DNA from: Peromyscus leucopus
Lineage: Eukaryota; Chordata; Mammalia; Rodentia; Cricetidae
Direction: 5' to 3'
DNA length: 64,000 nucleotides
Assembly (NCBI RefSeq): GCF_004664715.2
Contig: NC_051069.1
Span: 78,452,647 to 78,516,646 of the forward strand
The notes beneath the pieces were generated by a model. The model was not told the origin of the DNA, made no database searches, and saw nothing but the letters and a program-made list of their open reading frames with translations. How positions within the stretch are numbered: position 1 is the stretch's first letter; every line of letters begins with the position of its first letter. This document shows, piece by piece, positions 22,475 through 34,015 of this stretch. Made by a program: the position numbers and the translations under genes.

Positions 22475-23689
22475 GAGTAAGCAGACTTCAGCTTTGCTGT
22501 TGTGTCTGGTCTCAAGGCCACAGCTGGTCCTGTCATCTGCTTCCACTGTCCTCCATATGAGAAGACCTTCACTCTCAGGACTTCTTCTCATCCAGGCAGG
22601 CTGCTTTTGTAGTTTATCTTGTGGTCTGGGCATCTAGTCACCGTGCCCTTTTCAAACTGTGGCTGCAACATTTGTTCATCAAAATTGATAGGAGAGTATA
22701 AAAGCTGCCCTCAGAGTATCACCTTGGTGCCACATACATTTTTCTCTGCCTCTCTTTGGCTGGCAGCACTCTATTTCAACCTTATCACAGTCAATCATCA
22801 TAACGGACATTCAGAGTTACCAAGTAACAGCCAGGATTTGAAATTTAATGGGTCTCTTATTACAATTTTTGGGAGGCTCACTCTTCATACCCTAAGACCA
22901 AGATCTCTAAATGGCACAGACACCCCACAAGTATCATTGGAAGCAATATTCATCCACTTGTGCCCTTCTCCATTCTTTAGCTCTCAGACCCATCTAATAG
23001 GGCACCATTGAAGTCTTTTAAGTAGCAGAGTGGAAATTCCAGTGTAGTGAGGGTGAGGATATCTCATAAGAGAGTATTTTAAACAGGAAGAGTAGTATAG
23101 AGGCTGTTAGATTGTCCAGACAGGAAATTATGTGGATCTAATAATGGGGTATTATTAGAACCTGACATTTCCTGCAGCAGGAAAGAAAGCACTTGGCATC
23201 CAATTAGTGTTCCTGGGTACATCGGGAGGCATAGTGTAGGTTAGGAAAGACATTTGTTAAGCTTTCCCTGCACTCACCGAAGCAAAACTATTACAGGACC
23301 ATTCCAAAAATAACTGAGCCAAACTGGTGAGATGTAGCTAAGCCATACGTCAGCTCAGTCGGCAGAGACACAGACACCCCTGCATCAGCCCCAGCCCGTT
23401 CTTGCCCCAACCTCTGAGCCATGCTTACCCCTCTGTGCCTGAATGCTTATCACAGCTGCTACTTGTTCAAGGTATTCACATGTAGACTCTCATCAGCTCT
23501 AGTGTCGGATCTCATGAAACAGGAAGCTTGTCCTAGACTCTTTTGTTGCCCCGACAGTGTCTGTCAGAGCTCCTGACCCAAACAATAAACTCAGTAAATG
23601 TTGAATGGTATTGAAAAATCCTGCAAGTGAAATTCCTAAACTGTCTATCTGTGATCAACCATAACAATACTAATGATGACAAGAACCAT
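22475..23689. other. Unassigned sequence
   Basis: About 1.2 kb with no recognised repeat. A 130-residue plus-strand frame (22619-23011) has no known motif, promoter or splice context, so I do not call it a gene. Confidence 0.45.
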
Positions 23690-23875
23690 TAATTGGAACA
23701 ATCTTTTGGGCTAGACACACTATTAAGAGATATACGTATATGGTCTTATTTAATTCTTCATGAATCCCTATGAGGGAGGTATTACTATTGTCCCCACTCT
23801 GCACAGGAAGAAATTTCAGCACAAATTAAGTAGTTTCCCCAAGGCTACCCTGTTCCCAAGTGGCAAACCCATCTT
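23690..23875 (+). mobile_element. MIR SINE
   Basis: GGGCTAGACACACTATTAAG, TCTTATTTAATTCTTCATG, CCCTATGAGGGAGGTATTA, TTGTCCCCACTCTGCACAGG and TAAGTAGTTTCCCCAAGGC are in MIR order. It is an ancient mammalian SINE. Confidence 0.88.
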
Positions 23876-23895
23876 TAAAAGAGAGGTGTGAGTGG

Positions 23896-24198
23896 AGGCT
23901 GGGGAGGTGGCTCAGTGGGTAAGAGCAGTTACTACACAAGCATTAAGACCTCCATAAAATGTCAGGCCTGGCTGTCCACATGCCTATGTTTTAACCCCAA
24001 GGCTATGTGGAGTAGAGACAAACGGTCCCTGGAGCTTGCTGTCCAGCCGGTCTAGCCAAAAATGATGAGACCCAGGCTCAGGGAATAAGGCAGAGAGTGA
24101 TCGAACGGGACACCCAATATCTTCCTCTGACCTCTGCACACATGTGCATAAGTGCTTATATGCATGCTTGTACACGTATACCACACACGGATGCATAC
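23896..24198 (+). mobile_element. B3 SINE
   Basis: The head GAGGCTGGGGAGGTGGCTCAG begins at 23896, followed by GCTTGCTGTCCAGCCGGTC, CCTCTGACCTCTGCACAC and a tail that grades into the CA microsatellite. Confidence 0.9.

Positions 24199-24246
<48 letters not shown>
24199..24246. repeat. (CA)n microsatellite at a B3 tail
   Basis: About 48 bp, mostly pure CA with ACAT variants on the B3 side. Confidence 0.97.
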
Positions 24247-24248
<2 letters not shown>

Positions 24249-24266
24249 GGTGGGGGACAGTTTTTG

Positions 24267-24271
<5 letters not shown>

Positions 24272-24321
<50 letters not shown>
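24272..24321. repeat. (GA)n microsatellite
   Basis: 50 bp of pure GA, 25 bp after the CA tract. Leu/Ser and Arg/Glu open frames here are repeat artefacts. Confidence 0.97.
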
Positions 24322-24324
<3 letters not shown>

Positions 24325-24926
24325 TAGGTGGGTGCTATCATTATGGACCTGAAAAGGTGGTATCAACTTTTGAAAAATCCCAGAGTTATATGAGATCCAT
24401 GTCTATTAACCATGTCTTTCAAAAGATCACTAGGAACCAGCACATACCTATCTAGAGCATCTCATTCCTTTTCTAACTATTCATACCATCCCAGCATCCG
24501 TGCTGACACCCTGCACCCATCAATGGTTGTGTTATTGCAAGCCCTTCCCCATGCCCCTAACTGCTGCCCAGCCTCTAGCCATGTGTTCCTAGGGGAATTT
24601 CACAGATCTCTTTTACACAGGCATTTATTTTCAAAGAGCCAAAGGTGTCATCACAGTTTCTCCGTCATCCCTCCCCCACAGCTGCTGTCCTTGTCCTGCA
24701 AAGCTCCATCACCTCAACACCAAGTGAAGTGCACTGGCCCCAGACATGTGAGAGCCAGCTGCCTCCAATCACATGGAGTAGCAAGTGAAGACCCGAATCA
24801 GAACACCTCACCCATGTGACTCACCTTCTGCCTAACCACCAGCTTTATCTACTTACCCACAACTAGGACAAGTTTGCTCACCCTGGCCTGGGCAATAAGT
24901 TAGAACCTGCCACAAGGACAAAGTAC
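24322..24926. other. Unassigned sequence
   Basis: No repeat or gene recognised. The 135-residue plus-strand frame at 24412-24819 has no familiar motif. Confidence 0.4.
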
Positions 24927-24968
24927 CTCACATCTGTTAAGATGGCCACTATAAAAATAATAATAATT
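24927..24968 (+). mobile_element. L1M (L1MA-like) fragment, part 1
   Basis: CTCACATCTGTTAAGATGGCC is the ORF2 3' region of old mammalian L1. It is interrupted by the B1 at 24969 and resumes at about 25143. Confidence 0.8.
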
Positions 24969-25125
24969 GCCGGGTGGTGGTGGCACACACCTTTAATCCC
25001 AGCACTTGAAAAGCAGAGGAAGGTGGATCTCTGAGAGTTCGAGGCCAGCCTGGTCTACAGAGCAAATTCCAGGACATGGCTATACAGAGAAACCCTGTCA
25101 CATTAAATAAAAAAAAAAAAAAAAC
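24969..25125 (+). mobile_element. B1 SINE nested in L1M
   Basis: GCCGGGTGGTGGTGGCACAC, then CTTTAATCCCAGCACTTG, AGTTCGAGGCCAGCCTGG and a 3' end AGAGAAACCCTGTC with an A tail. AATAATAATAA stretches on both sides are consistent with a target duplication that later expanded. Confidence 0.95.
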
Positions 25126-25142
25126 ACCAACAACCACAATAA

Positions 25143-25830
25143 TAATAATAAACAATTGATGTTGGCAATATGGAAGAATTAGAACCCTGTGCACTATTGT
25201 TAGGAATATAAAATCCTAAAGCAATTATAGAAAACAGTATCAAGGTCCTACGGGGAAACAAAAAGCAGAACTCCACATAACCAGCAATTCTGTATCCAAG
25301 TCCTTATCCCAAAAAAAAATTGCAAGACAAGATCTCAAAGAGGTATCTTCACTCTCCTGTCCATCGCAACATTATTTATAAGAGCAAAAAGGTGGACATG
25401 GCCCAAAAGCTAATTAATGGATGAATGGATAAACAGCATGTGATATGTCCACACAATGACAATTCCACCCTGAAAGAAGGAAACCTGCTGTATGCAACAA
25501 CATAGGTGAACCAGGAGATCATTATGCCAAGCGGAAAAAAGAAAAAAAAACACGCCAATCACAGGATGATCAAAACTGCATGGTCATACCTGTGTAGGAG
25601 GTGTCTAAACAGTCAGTCCTGTAGAAGCAAAAGCAGAATGGTGATTGTCAAGGTCTGAGCAAATAGCTGGGGATGGGACAATGACAATCTGTTTAATTGT
25701 GCAAAAATAAAAAGCCTTGGAGATCTGCTGCAGAACCAGGCGCTTACGGTTAACTATACTATACACCTAAAACACAATAAGATAAAGTTGGTGGTACATG
25801 TTTCACATTAGTTTTTTAAAGTAAAGGCAT
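25143..25830 (+). mobile_element. L1M (L1MA-like) ORF2 end and 3' UTR, part 2
   Basis: The old-L1 order is preserved: GCACTATTGTTAGGAATAT, TAGAAAACAGTATCAAGG, CAACATTATTTATAAGAGC, AATGGATGAATGGATAAAC and ACAACATAGGTGAACCAGG. The coding frame is destroyed by stops and indels, so it is a dead fossil. Confidence 0.88.
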
Positions 25831-25984
25831 GAAATTAATCCAGGCAGCTGTAAGCATTAACTTTGTTAAACCTAATTATAGGAGAGGCATGGGAGGAATA
25901 TACAGCCCAGGACCTGTCTCACTCTGCCCCTCCAAATTTGCCTTGACCTGGGTGACCCTGCAGGGACACACAGATGTATAAGAA

Positions 25985-26060
25985 TTTAGGTTTATACAGA
26001 TGTAAAAATTCATGAAGCTGAAACAAGATCAATACACTTTAATGTACATGTCGTACCTGT
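25985..26060 (+). mobile_element. L1M 3' UTR fragment
   Basis: AAAATTCATGAAGCTGAAAC followed by CACTTTAATGTACATGTCG resembles the 3' end of L1MC/L1ME-type elements. It is short and diverged. Confidence 0.5.
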
Positions 26061-26383
26061 GTTTTTACAGGTGTGTGCGATAGTGTGTTTCTCTGTATCT
26101 ATATATGTTCCTCGAGCTTTTTCATGGGCTCTTTTTCTTGTTCAGTTGTTTTGTCATATTCTGGTCGCTTTGTTTGGCTTTTTGTTTGTTTGTTTGTTTG
26201 TTTGTTTGTCTTATTTTATTTTATTATTATTCCTCAGATAACTTCTTGTTTTCTAAGAAGAGACAAAGAAGGTGTGGGTCCACATGGGAGGGGAAGTGAG
26301 GAGGAACTGGGAGGAGTAGAGGGAGGGGAAATTGTAAATAGAATAGATTGTATGAAAAAAAATCTACTTTCAATTTAAAAAAT
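26061..26383 (+). mobile_element. Rodent L1 (Lx-type) 3' UTR
   Basis: GGGCTCTTTTTCTTGTTCAG, a (TTTG)n at 26180-26209, CTTGTTTTCTAAGAAGAGAC, ATGGGAGGGGAAGTGAGGAG, GGGAAATTGTAAATAG and an A-rich end. It is a 5'-truncated L1 copy. A same-family copy lies in reverse orientation at 34931-35385. Confidence 0.85.
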
Positions 26384-26890
26384 GTAAATTAAAAGGTCAA
26401 GAGAAGATGAAATCTGAGAGATCCCTGATTGGCAAGCAAAGACATGTCAAACATTCTGAGCAGGGCCAGCTCCCAGAGGCAGCTGTCCTTTCTCTGAAAC
26501 CTTCTGAAAGAGCATGCTGTTATGTGCAGGACCAGTGCACACCTTTGCTTTCCTACCACCCTAAGACAGTTGAGGGTAGGTAGGATCCTGCCTGGTGCAT
26601 CATGGCCCCTCCAGTGCCCAGCATAGTCACTGGCTCATCATTGGCCAAATGGCAGGGACGGTGGCACTCTAATCATTTAGCAGAAACCCAAGAAGCCAGG
26701 CTAATGTTTAAGGCCAGTCCATTCTGTGGGGGATAGGGCCTATGGATCCAGATGCTAGTAAAGCTGGCCCCCAGGAAAGTGTAGAGGGTGGAACCCAAGT
26801 TATTTACCAAAAAATATGATTGGAGCTTCAGGTCAAGAAAGATGATGTCACTACATGATTCCCTCATAGACAACATTATAAATACTGTAG
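26384..26890. other. Unassigned sequence
   Basis: No repeat or gene is assigned. The left part of a possible LTR (next entry) may extend into it. Confidence 0.35.
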
Positions 26891-27165
26891 ACTAAGTGTG
26901 TGATTGGGTAACCTTTAAGCTGATCGACCCAATGGGGGCATTTGTCCCCCACAGGTCTTGTTTTCTTTATGCTTTAAAAGGAGCTTGTGTTTTTACATAA
27001 ATGAATCCTTGCCTGACTTGGTTCACTGCTGTGTCTGATTGTCTGGGGGTAGGGGGGAGGCTGGGGGAACCGGTGAGCAGTGCACTTACCTTTCCTTAAT
27101 TCCATGTCTCCCTTTTCGGGGACCTAAGTTCAGTGGGGCAGGACCCCACACCATCTAGTCAGCAA
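26891..27165 (+). mobile_element. Possible ERV LTR 3' part
   Basis: CTTTAAAAGGAGC resembles a TATA region and is followed by CCTTGCCTGACTTGGTTCAC and GGTGAGCAGTGCACTTACC, reminiscent of R/U5 of rodent ERV LTRs. No ends or target duplication were found. Confidence 0.3.
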
Positions 27166-27252
27166 CATTAACAGGATACCTGCTGCATGCCTGAAATGAA
27201 GCAAACAAAAAAACTGCTAGGAAAACAGAAATGCTTTTAAGTTTCTCTCCTC

Positions 27253-27260
27253 AAAAAAAA

Positions 27261-27328
<68 letters not shown>

Positions 27329-27340
27329 AAAAAAAAGAAA
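27253..27340. repeat. (GAAA)n microsatellite
   Basis: About 88 bp of GAAA units with A-rich ends. Confidence 0.97.
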
Positions 27341-27821
27341 GCTCTCTGACAAGATAGGTTTACTCAGAAACTGTATCTGGTAGTTTTTAATTTCATATTT
27401 TACCAGAGAGACTCATTAATATTATAGGATTTGCCTAAAGATACAGCATGCAGACTTCAGCTCAAGCAGTTGTCAAAAAGAATTAGAGAAGATACCGATT
27501 GTAAGGTTAAAACAGTATCTTATTGCCATGGCAATCCCGAACGTCCTTAAAGTGGAGGTATTTAGGGCTGGCAGGAACCAGGGGCCATGAAGCAGGGAGA
27601 GAATGGACCAAGATGCAAAGTGGAAATTACTGATAGATGCAGCATGTGCACAGAAAATAATCAAGCTCTGGAGCTCAGAAATGTACACAGAAGGGGTCAT
27701 GGAGAGCACTCTTATGCGGGTGGATTCAGGAGGCTCTCTTACCAGGCCCAGAATCTGGCTACCACAGAATGCCTGGAACTGTAAACAAAGAGCAGGAACA
27801 GAAAGCCAGAATGCATGCTTT
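27341..27821. other. Unassigned sequence
   Basis: Nothing recognised. Confidence 0.4.
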
Positions 27822-28015
27822 CTGGAACTGGGGATGCAGCTCCCTTAGTAGAGCAATTGCCTAACATGCATAAAGCAGCCTTGGTATCTATGCCCAGTGT
27901 GTCATCATAAACTGGGCATGATGATGCATGCTTGTAATCCAGGGACTCAGGAGGTTGTGAAAGGAGGATCAGAAGTTCAAGGTCATCCTTGACAGCTGCA
28001 TTGTGCACAGCTTCG
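27822..28015 (+). mobile_element. B4-like SINE (ID-B1 chimera)
   Basis: The ID-like head CTGGAACTGGGGATGCAGC, then TAGAGCAATTGCCTAACATG, is followed by a B1-like body (GATGATGCATGCTTGTAATCC, GAGGATCAGAAGTTCAAGG). The copy is diverged. Confidence 0.8.
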
Positions 28016-28804
28016 GGGACTGACCTAATTGAGGTGATAGGAGAATGAACAGACAGACGCAGAAAAGCTGGGCTCTGTGGGATGTACTCACTCTGATAGA
28101 GAGCCCCAACTGTAATAGAACCCTGAAATTTCAGTGTATTTTTTTTATATCTGATCCAAAGAGGTGGCTTTATGGTATACAGTTGAACAATGAGGCAGGT
28201 TTAGTTAAATCTCAGTAAGAGGTCTCTGTAAGGCAGCAGTCTCAAGCTGCAGTCAGTTATCCAGGAGGAAGGGGCTGTGGTTGATAGTGGTCAATCATTC
28301 ATAAACACTTGGACTGGAGGAAGGCTTTGCCAATTCCCTGAGCCTGGGGAAGGCACTGGGATCCTTGTCACAGCTGTGCTCATATCAACAGCACACATTC
28401 ACTGGGGCCTTCCTCTGCTTTCTATACTTGGCTACATGGGGAGTTTGAGGCTAGCAGTGACTACATGAGACACTGCCCGCCCCCCCACACACAAAGAGCA
28501 TATGGTATCTGTGGTGGGTGCATCATAACAGTGAAGGGTGAAGGAATAGGGGACAAAGAGGCTCATAGAGAGTGGAAGGCATGGCAGAGAGTCTTATTGC
28601 AGCCAAGACAGCCCTTTTCCTGGAGCCCCCATGAAATACAAACAGTCAGGCCAGTCTGGGTCCCCAGGGCCTTAAGACTTTGGTGACCTCAAGACAGCCA
28701 CCAGTATATGAGCAGAGACAAAGCTGGATTCTGAACCCAGCTAAGGGGCGGGAGACTTCCTGAGATATTTCAGCATTAATCATCACCCCTTTTCCGATTC
28801 AGGA
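28016..28804. other. Mostly unassigned; small B1-like remnant near 28420-28480
   Basis: CTACATGGGGAGTTTGAGGC and CTACATGAGACACTG look like the end of an old B1/B4. Nothing else is recognised. Confidence 0.35.
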
Positions 28805-28915
28805 CCTTTCCTCCATCACCATGACAACCCACATTTCATAATAACCGGGAGGACTCTTCATTACAAGGGATGAGCAAAGTGAGCCTGCAGAGGTAACTTG
28901 CCCTTAGTTCGGAAG
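28805..28915 (+). mobile_element. MIR-like fragment
   Basis: CCATGACAACCCACATTTC, a degraded TTCATTACAAGGGATGAGC and GAGGTAACTTGCCC follow the MIR core order. Confidence 0.55.
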
Positions 28916-30132
28916 AATTCATCTGTTGGGGCCTCCCAGGATATCAGGAGAGTTGCTGAAACCAGAGGACCAGCATCATGGATGTCCAAATTCAACAGAA
29001 GGGACTCTGCTAGGACATAGATGCCCTCTCAGTGGACACATCAACAGATAAGGTGAATTTCTGTATTCTGTAGTCCCTAATCACACAATTGAGAGGGTTA
29101 GAAATCTTTCTGTAAGCCTACACAAGCTTTGGGGTGAGAATGTTAGAAGATGCCATCAGATGACGAGCTTCTGCAGAAATGAGAGAGGTGCCATCCGGCC
29201 ACATGGACACAGAAGCAGAGGCACGAGAGCCAGGCTGCTGAGCGGGATTCAAATAGCCACTATGATCTTTAGCCTTCAGCTGAGCATCTAGGACAACTCA
29301 CCTCAGCCTTGTCAGTGCCTCTGAGCCCATCAAAGGTTCTTCAGCAAAGCAGAGCTGCTGCAGGATGGGAGATTGGGACCACTAACAATAGCCTGACGTG
29401 GATGGCCACACTTCACCTGATAATAGTGTCTGCGGAGTTCCACTTAGACATGGACATATGGAGAAAGGGACTGTTCCCCTAAGCCTTGTCCTCATCTGCG
29501 TAGTCCTGGACAGAATGTCTGGGAGTGGGGGCAACAGATAAGCGAGAAGCCCACCGCACTCAACACAGTTGGATCAGTCGGTGAATGGAGAGCTAGCACA
29601 GACCCCAGGGGTGAGGAGACCAGAGTCCGGGCTCAACAAGGAAGGACTGTAATTGAAGGTAGAGAAAACAAGAGAAAAACCTAGAGTTTCAGGGCTCAGA
29701 GATTTGAGACAGGTTTCTGGATATCAGCCAGGCCAATGGAGTCTTTAGATGGGGAGACAGACCTGAGATCACACAAAGTCCTGCCAGTACTGCAACCAGC
29801 CCGAAACAGGAGTGTCACAACACCAGGAGGACCTGGTGACACTTGGGATGGGGACACCTTGCTACCCTGTATGTAGATAGTAGCAGATTAAGGTCTATCC
29901 TGCTTTTGCCAAGACCAGTCCCCATGGGGCCCAGGGATCATTCAGCCAGGACTAGATTGGCTCCTAGAGGCAAAAGTCATATATTTTGACAGTGCAGATT
30001 TAAAACAAGCGATCCAAGAGCAATGAGGCTGCAGACTTTGGCCACCTCCTCCTCTTCTCCCATTGGAACACAACCTCCCTTGAAGATACCTCAAGACTTG
30101 TGGTTTTTAATATATTTCTAATTTTTCATTAC
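28916..30132. other. Repeat-poor unassigned sequence
   Basis: About 1.2 kb with no recognised repeat, and no open frame of note. Confidence 0.45.
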
Positions 30133-30298
30133 ATTTTGTTTACTTATTTTTGTGGGGAGGAGAGGCATGTGCAAGGAAAGGTCAGGGAACAACATGCGGG
30201 GGTTAGTTCTTCCTCCAACATCTGGGGCCCCAGGATCAAACTTAGGTTGTCAGACTCAGCAGCAAGCACTTTCACCCACTATGCTGTCTTGCAGGCCA
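30133..30298 (-). mobile_element. B3-like SINE
   Basis: A T-rich edge, AGGCATGTGCAAGGAAAGGTC, GGGGCCCCAGGATCAAACTT and CAAGCACTTTCACCCACTATG are the complement of the B3 3' region, B box and head. Both ends are diverged. Confidence 0.75.
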
Positions 30299-31769
30299 AA
30301 TCATTCACATGGTGCTGACACACACATCACCAGTCCAGCGACTTATCCCAGTGCCCCTGCTGGGGGTGACTTAGTGCCTCAGACAGCAGGAAGCAGGAAA
30401 GAAAGCCAGAAGAACTCAGGAGGCCTGGAGTTCCAGCCTCACCCCTTCACAAATGGCCCCCTGAAGAGCCATTGTGGGTGTTCTGGAGTGACAGGGTCTC
30501 TGTCAGTTTTCTTGTTCTGAAATGGCAGCTAATACCTACCTCTTAGATTGAAAAGTGACAACCATGTCACACTTTAAGTCCAGACAGCCAGCAGCCTTGC
30601 AGTCTGTGTTCCAGAAGCAAGGCCAGCTTAGGGCTGCCAGGTAGGAAAGCCAGCCCTGTCAACCTCCCATTGCCCTAGTTCTGGACAGTGGGGAAGACAA
30701 GTGGAGACAGGTATTATCCAGAGAACACCACATTTGCCAGAAGAGAGAATGTTATCCTGCTCTTTCTGGTAGGTATTTTCCAGGTAGAGAATAAGGTGTT
30801 TTCCCTCCCCACAAAAGGAAGGCAGCTCCTGAGAGAGCTTATAAATTTAGAGGGTGCTTTCCAAGTGAAAGACTGTTTTGGGGTCCCCAAAATTAGACAT
30901 GCACTCTGTCTCCAGACTTCCATCTATGTTTATGTGACCTGTGCTTGGAGAAAGGGGATGTCATGGGATGGGAGTGGGGGACCATGATTCATGGGAAATG
31001 GATCATCCCTGGTTGTAGTAGCTCACCTGGCAGTGCTGGCCAAACACAAAGTTAATTGCAACTGGGATGTGAAGAAAACACCTGTCTTCCCATTATCACC
31101 CACACCGCCTCCAGAGGGTGTGTTGGGGCACAGGCAGAAAGAGCAGACCATTCTGCCATTCCTCAGTGAAGCCTGGCTTCATCTCAAACAACAAACACTC
31201 CCTGTCTCACCTGCTCTGGGGAAAAAGAAGAGCTTAAAATAGATGTGAGACCAGCATTTGCAAATGATCGGTGCTGAGTTCTTTGTAAAGGCAACTGACA
31301 GAACGTTCCGGAAGGAGAGTGCCTTATCCCTGACATAGAGCTGCTCCCCAGAGAGAGGAGCACAGCAATGGTGGGAGAATAACGGGGGGGGGGGGGCAGA
31401 ACTACCCACCTCACCCTCGTATTGCAACTATTTAATAAACCAGACAGATACATTCTTTCTCATAACCTGGCTGGCTCAAAGGCTTTCTAAATCTGGAGGC
31501 AGGCAGGTGGGGCTCAGGAACTGTAGATTCAGCCAGAGCAGAGCTGCACAGCAGAGGATCAAGAGGTCCTTTTGTAAAGGCTAGCCATGGCCACAATGGG
31601 GAGGGACAAGAATGCCAGGATCTGAGCCTAGATTGGAGGACAGGCAGTGAGAGACAGAAGCCTGCCGAGTGCTAGGAGATTCTCTGTGGCTGTGTCAAAG
31701 TTGTGTGACCCCTTGCTCTGTGCCCTGGTAGTTGACCCAAAGACAAGACTGAAAGACCAGAAAAAAAAA
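30299..31769. other. Repeat-poor unassigned sequence
   Basis: No transposon or gene recognised. A 13-G run sits at 31384-31396. Confidence 0.45.
31384..31396. repeat. G13 run
   Basis: Thirteen consecutive G. Such runs are prone to length error in sequencing. Confidence 0.95.
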
Positions 31770-31920
31770 GCCAGCTATAGTTGCATATGCCTTTAATACC
31801 AGCATGTAAGAGGCAGAGTTAAATGGATTTGTGTGAGTTTGAGGCCAACTTGGTCTACATATTGAGTTCCAGGACAGCTAGAGCTATATAATAAGACCTT
31901 GTCTCACAAAAACAAAACAC
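31770..31920 (+). mobile_element. B1 SINE, diverged
   Basis: CCAGCTATAGTTGCATATGCC, CTTTAATACCAGCATG, GTGAGTTTGAGGCCAACTTGG and AAGACCTTGTCTCACAAAAAC keep the B1 order with many substitutions. Confidence 0.88.
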
Positions 31921-32269
31921 AGCAATAAGAAGAGACAAATCCTGATCTAAGAGATGAAAACCCTGGCCCTACTTCATTATGAAAAGACTCAGTAACAGAT
32001 TAAGATCATTTGTGGGGCAAGACATTGCTTTAGTTCCTTTAGAATAGCTGTGCTTATAAAATGTGGAATGTATTGGAGCAGCCTGCCAACTGGGCACCAG
32101 AGAATAGACACTGGAAGCCACTGGTGTGCAATGCATTCACTGGCTGCTTCTGAGAAATCCCTCAACCCAAGCTGAAAGAGCCTGTCTGGGAGGCTACTTA
32201 CTCATTAGTGTCTCCTCAGCATCCATCAAGGAGAAGTAGATCATAGTAGCTGCACAATGAAGGTTTCCT
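31921..32269. other. Unassigned sequence
   Basis: Nothing recognised. Confidence 0.4.
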
Positions 32270-32360
32270 GAATGGATGGCTGGATGAATAATAGGATGGG
32301 TGGGTGGGTGGATATGGATGAATGGATGGATAAGTGGGTGGGTGTATGAATGAATGGGTA
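32270..32360. repeat. Degenerate (GGAT/GGGT)n tetranucleotide repeat
   Basis: Mixed ATGG, GTGG and TGAA tetranucleotides over about 90 bp. The His/Pro/Thr-rich minus-strand frames are artefacts of this tract. Confidence 0.9.
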
Positions 32361-33126
32361 TGTGCATGAGTGAAGCATTTGGACAATAAAATCTTTCCTC
32401 CACTGTGTTCCCACTGTACCATTATGTCCAGGCTATAGACTTTCCTCAAAGGAAAAGAGATATCTGTGTTTTGAAGTGTGTGGTCTTCAGCCTGACAAGA
32501 GTAAACTGTGACAGCCTCCAGCACTATGACAGCAACAGCGTCAAGCGTCCACCCTCTAGCGTCCAAATGCTAGTCTGCACCGTAGGTTCCACCTTTTGCA
32601 ACCACAGCTATTTTCCAAAGGGGATCACAGCAGCAACTTGCCTCTCACAGACCTTGTTAGTCTGTGGGGTCTTTCTCCTATAATGAAATGCAGTCTGAAT
32701 TTTTAAATCTGAGTCTGTTATGGCAATGAAAGGTATGCTGTGTGGCTTTAGGAGCTAGGCTAGAGGCAACAATGTAATGGCTCCTGGCACTCCTGGTCCA
32801 CTGGTTCTTAGATCTTGGCCATGCTATGAAGAAACCTAACCGACTCCACTAGTAGATCATGTATATTTCCAGACACATCCCCAGGTCGGCTCTGAACTGA
32901 AGTACATTGTTTTGCCAATCATGTGAATGAAATATCTTCATGGAAGAGAAACAAACTAGTTCCCTCAACCCCTCTCTAAGTCGTAATTTTGTGGGCAAAA
33001 TAAATTAATGTCATTTGAGCACAAAATTTCACAATAATTGTGCAAAAATAGACATTGAGAACAACAAAAAAGTCAGTTTAAATAGATCAGAAAAGAATAA
33101 ATTAGCAATACTTATTAAACATCCTT
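32361..33126. other. Unassigned sequence
   Basis: No repeat or gene recognised. The last 150 bp are AT-rich. Confidence 0.4.
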
Positions 33127-33142
33127 AAAAATTACCATGCCT

Positions 33143-33362
33143 CTTTTGGGAGCCCGGTGCCTGCAGTGTGGCACCTTGTGCAGACTTGGTGCGGCGGGGA
33201 GGGGCTTGGACCTGCCTCTGCTCGGTGTGCCAGGCTCTGCTGACTCCCCAAGGGAGACCTTGATTTGAGGGATGTGGGGACGGGGGGTGGGAGGGGGGAG
33301 GAGATGGGATCTGTGGGTGGTATTTATGGTGAGTAGAAAATTTCTTAATAAAAAAAATGAAA
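33143..33362 (+). mobile_element. 5'-truncated L1 insertion with 16-bp TSD
   Basis: A short L1 3' UTR (GGACCTGCCTCTGC, TGACTCCCCAAGGGAGACC, GGTGGTATTTATGG, then AATAAAAAAAATG) is flanked by AAAAATTACCATGCCT at 33127-33142 and 33363-33378 with no mismatch. This is a typical target-primed insertion of about 220 bp. Confidence 0.92.
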
Positions 33363-33454
33363 AAAAATTACCATGCCTTAAATCCAACACCCCATTTTGA
33401 GTGATTTAATCCTTGTGAAGAAAGGAAATATGAGCTCTAAAATTTTACTGCAAA

Positions 33455-33865
33455 AATATGTTTTAATTTGGTACATACACACAAAGGAATTTTATTCAGA
33501 TGTTAAAGAGCAATGAAATTAAGGCATTTGTGGGAAACAGATGAAACTGGAGATTATTGTGTTAACCAAAGTAAGCCAGACTCCAAAAGAAGACAAACAT
33601 CACGTATTTGTATATGTGAAATCTAAACGTAGATTCTGGTGTGTGAGTGGGAAGGAAGCCGCCTAAAGAGGGGAACACAGAGAAGGTAGCAGAACACATG
33701 TGAGATGGAAGCAGGTCTGAGAAAGGGAGGCAAAGAGCTAGGGGGAGCGCAGAGATACAAACAGGAACAAAGTATCATGGTGTGTATATATGAAACTGAT
33801 GCAAGTAGAAACAAAGTATCACGATGTATACATATGAAATGGAAACATCACCCCGAAACCTATTA
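33455..33865 (+). mobile_element. Rodent L1 3' end, part 1
   Basis: GGAATTTTATTCAGATGTTA, AACAGATGAAACTGGAG, TGTTAACCAAAGTAAGCC and AAGACAAACATCACGTATTTG follow the end of L1 ORF2 and its 3' UTR. The frame is broken. It is interrupted by a B1-plus-ID unit and resumes at about 34103. Confidence 0.75.
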
Positions 33866-33872
33866 TTTATGA

Positions 33873-34010
33873 TGGCAGAAGCCTGTCATTCCAGCCACGC
33901 TGGCAGCTGAGGCAGGAGGATGACAAACAAAAGGCTTTCCTGAGTTCCAGAGTGAGTTCAACACCAGCCCGTGGAACTTAATAAGACCTCGTCTCAAGAC
34001 TAAAAGTTAA
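33873..34010 (+). mobile_element. B1-like SINE, old
   Basis: CAGAAGCCTGTCATTCCAGC, GCAGCTGAGGCAGGAGGATG and AATAAGACCTCGTCTCAAG are B1 landmarks. It is diverged and directly followed by an ID-like unit. Confidence 0.7.
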
Positions 34011-34015
34011 AAGAG

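Noticed and set aside
22619..23011. 130-residue plus-strand frame as a possible gene
   Set aside because: No domain, signal or conserved motif recognised, and length is within chance for 64 kb in six frames.
24052..24455. His/Thr and Arg/Glu repeat frames
   Set aside because: They arise from the CA and GA tracts downstream of a B3.
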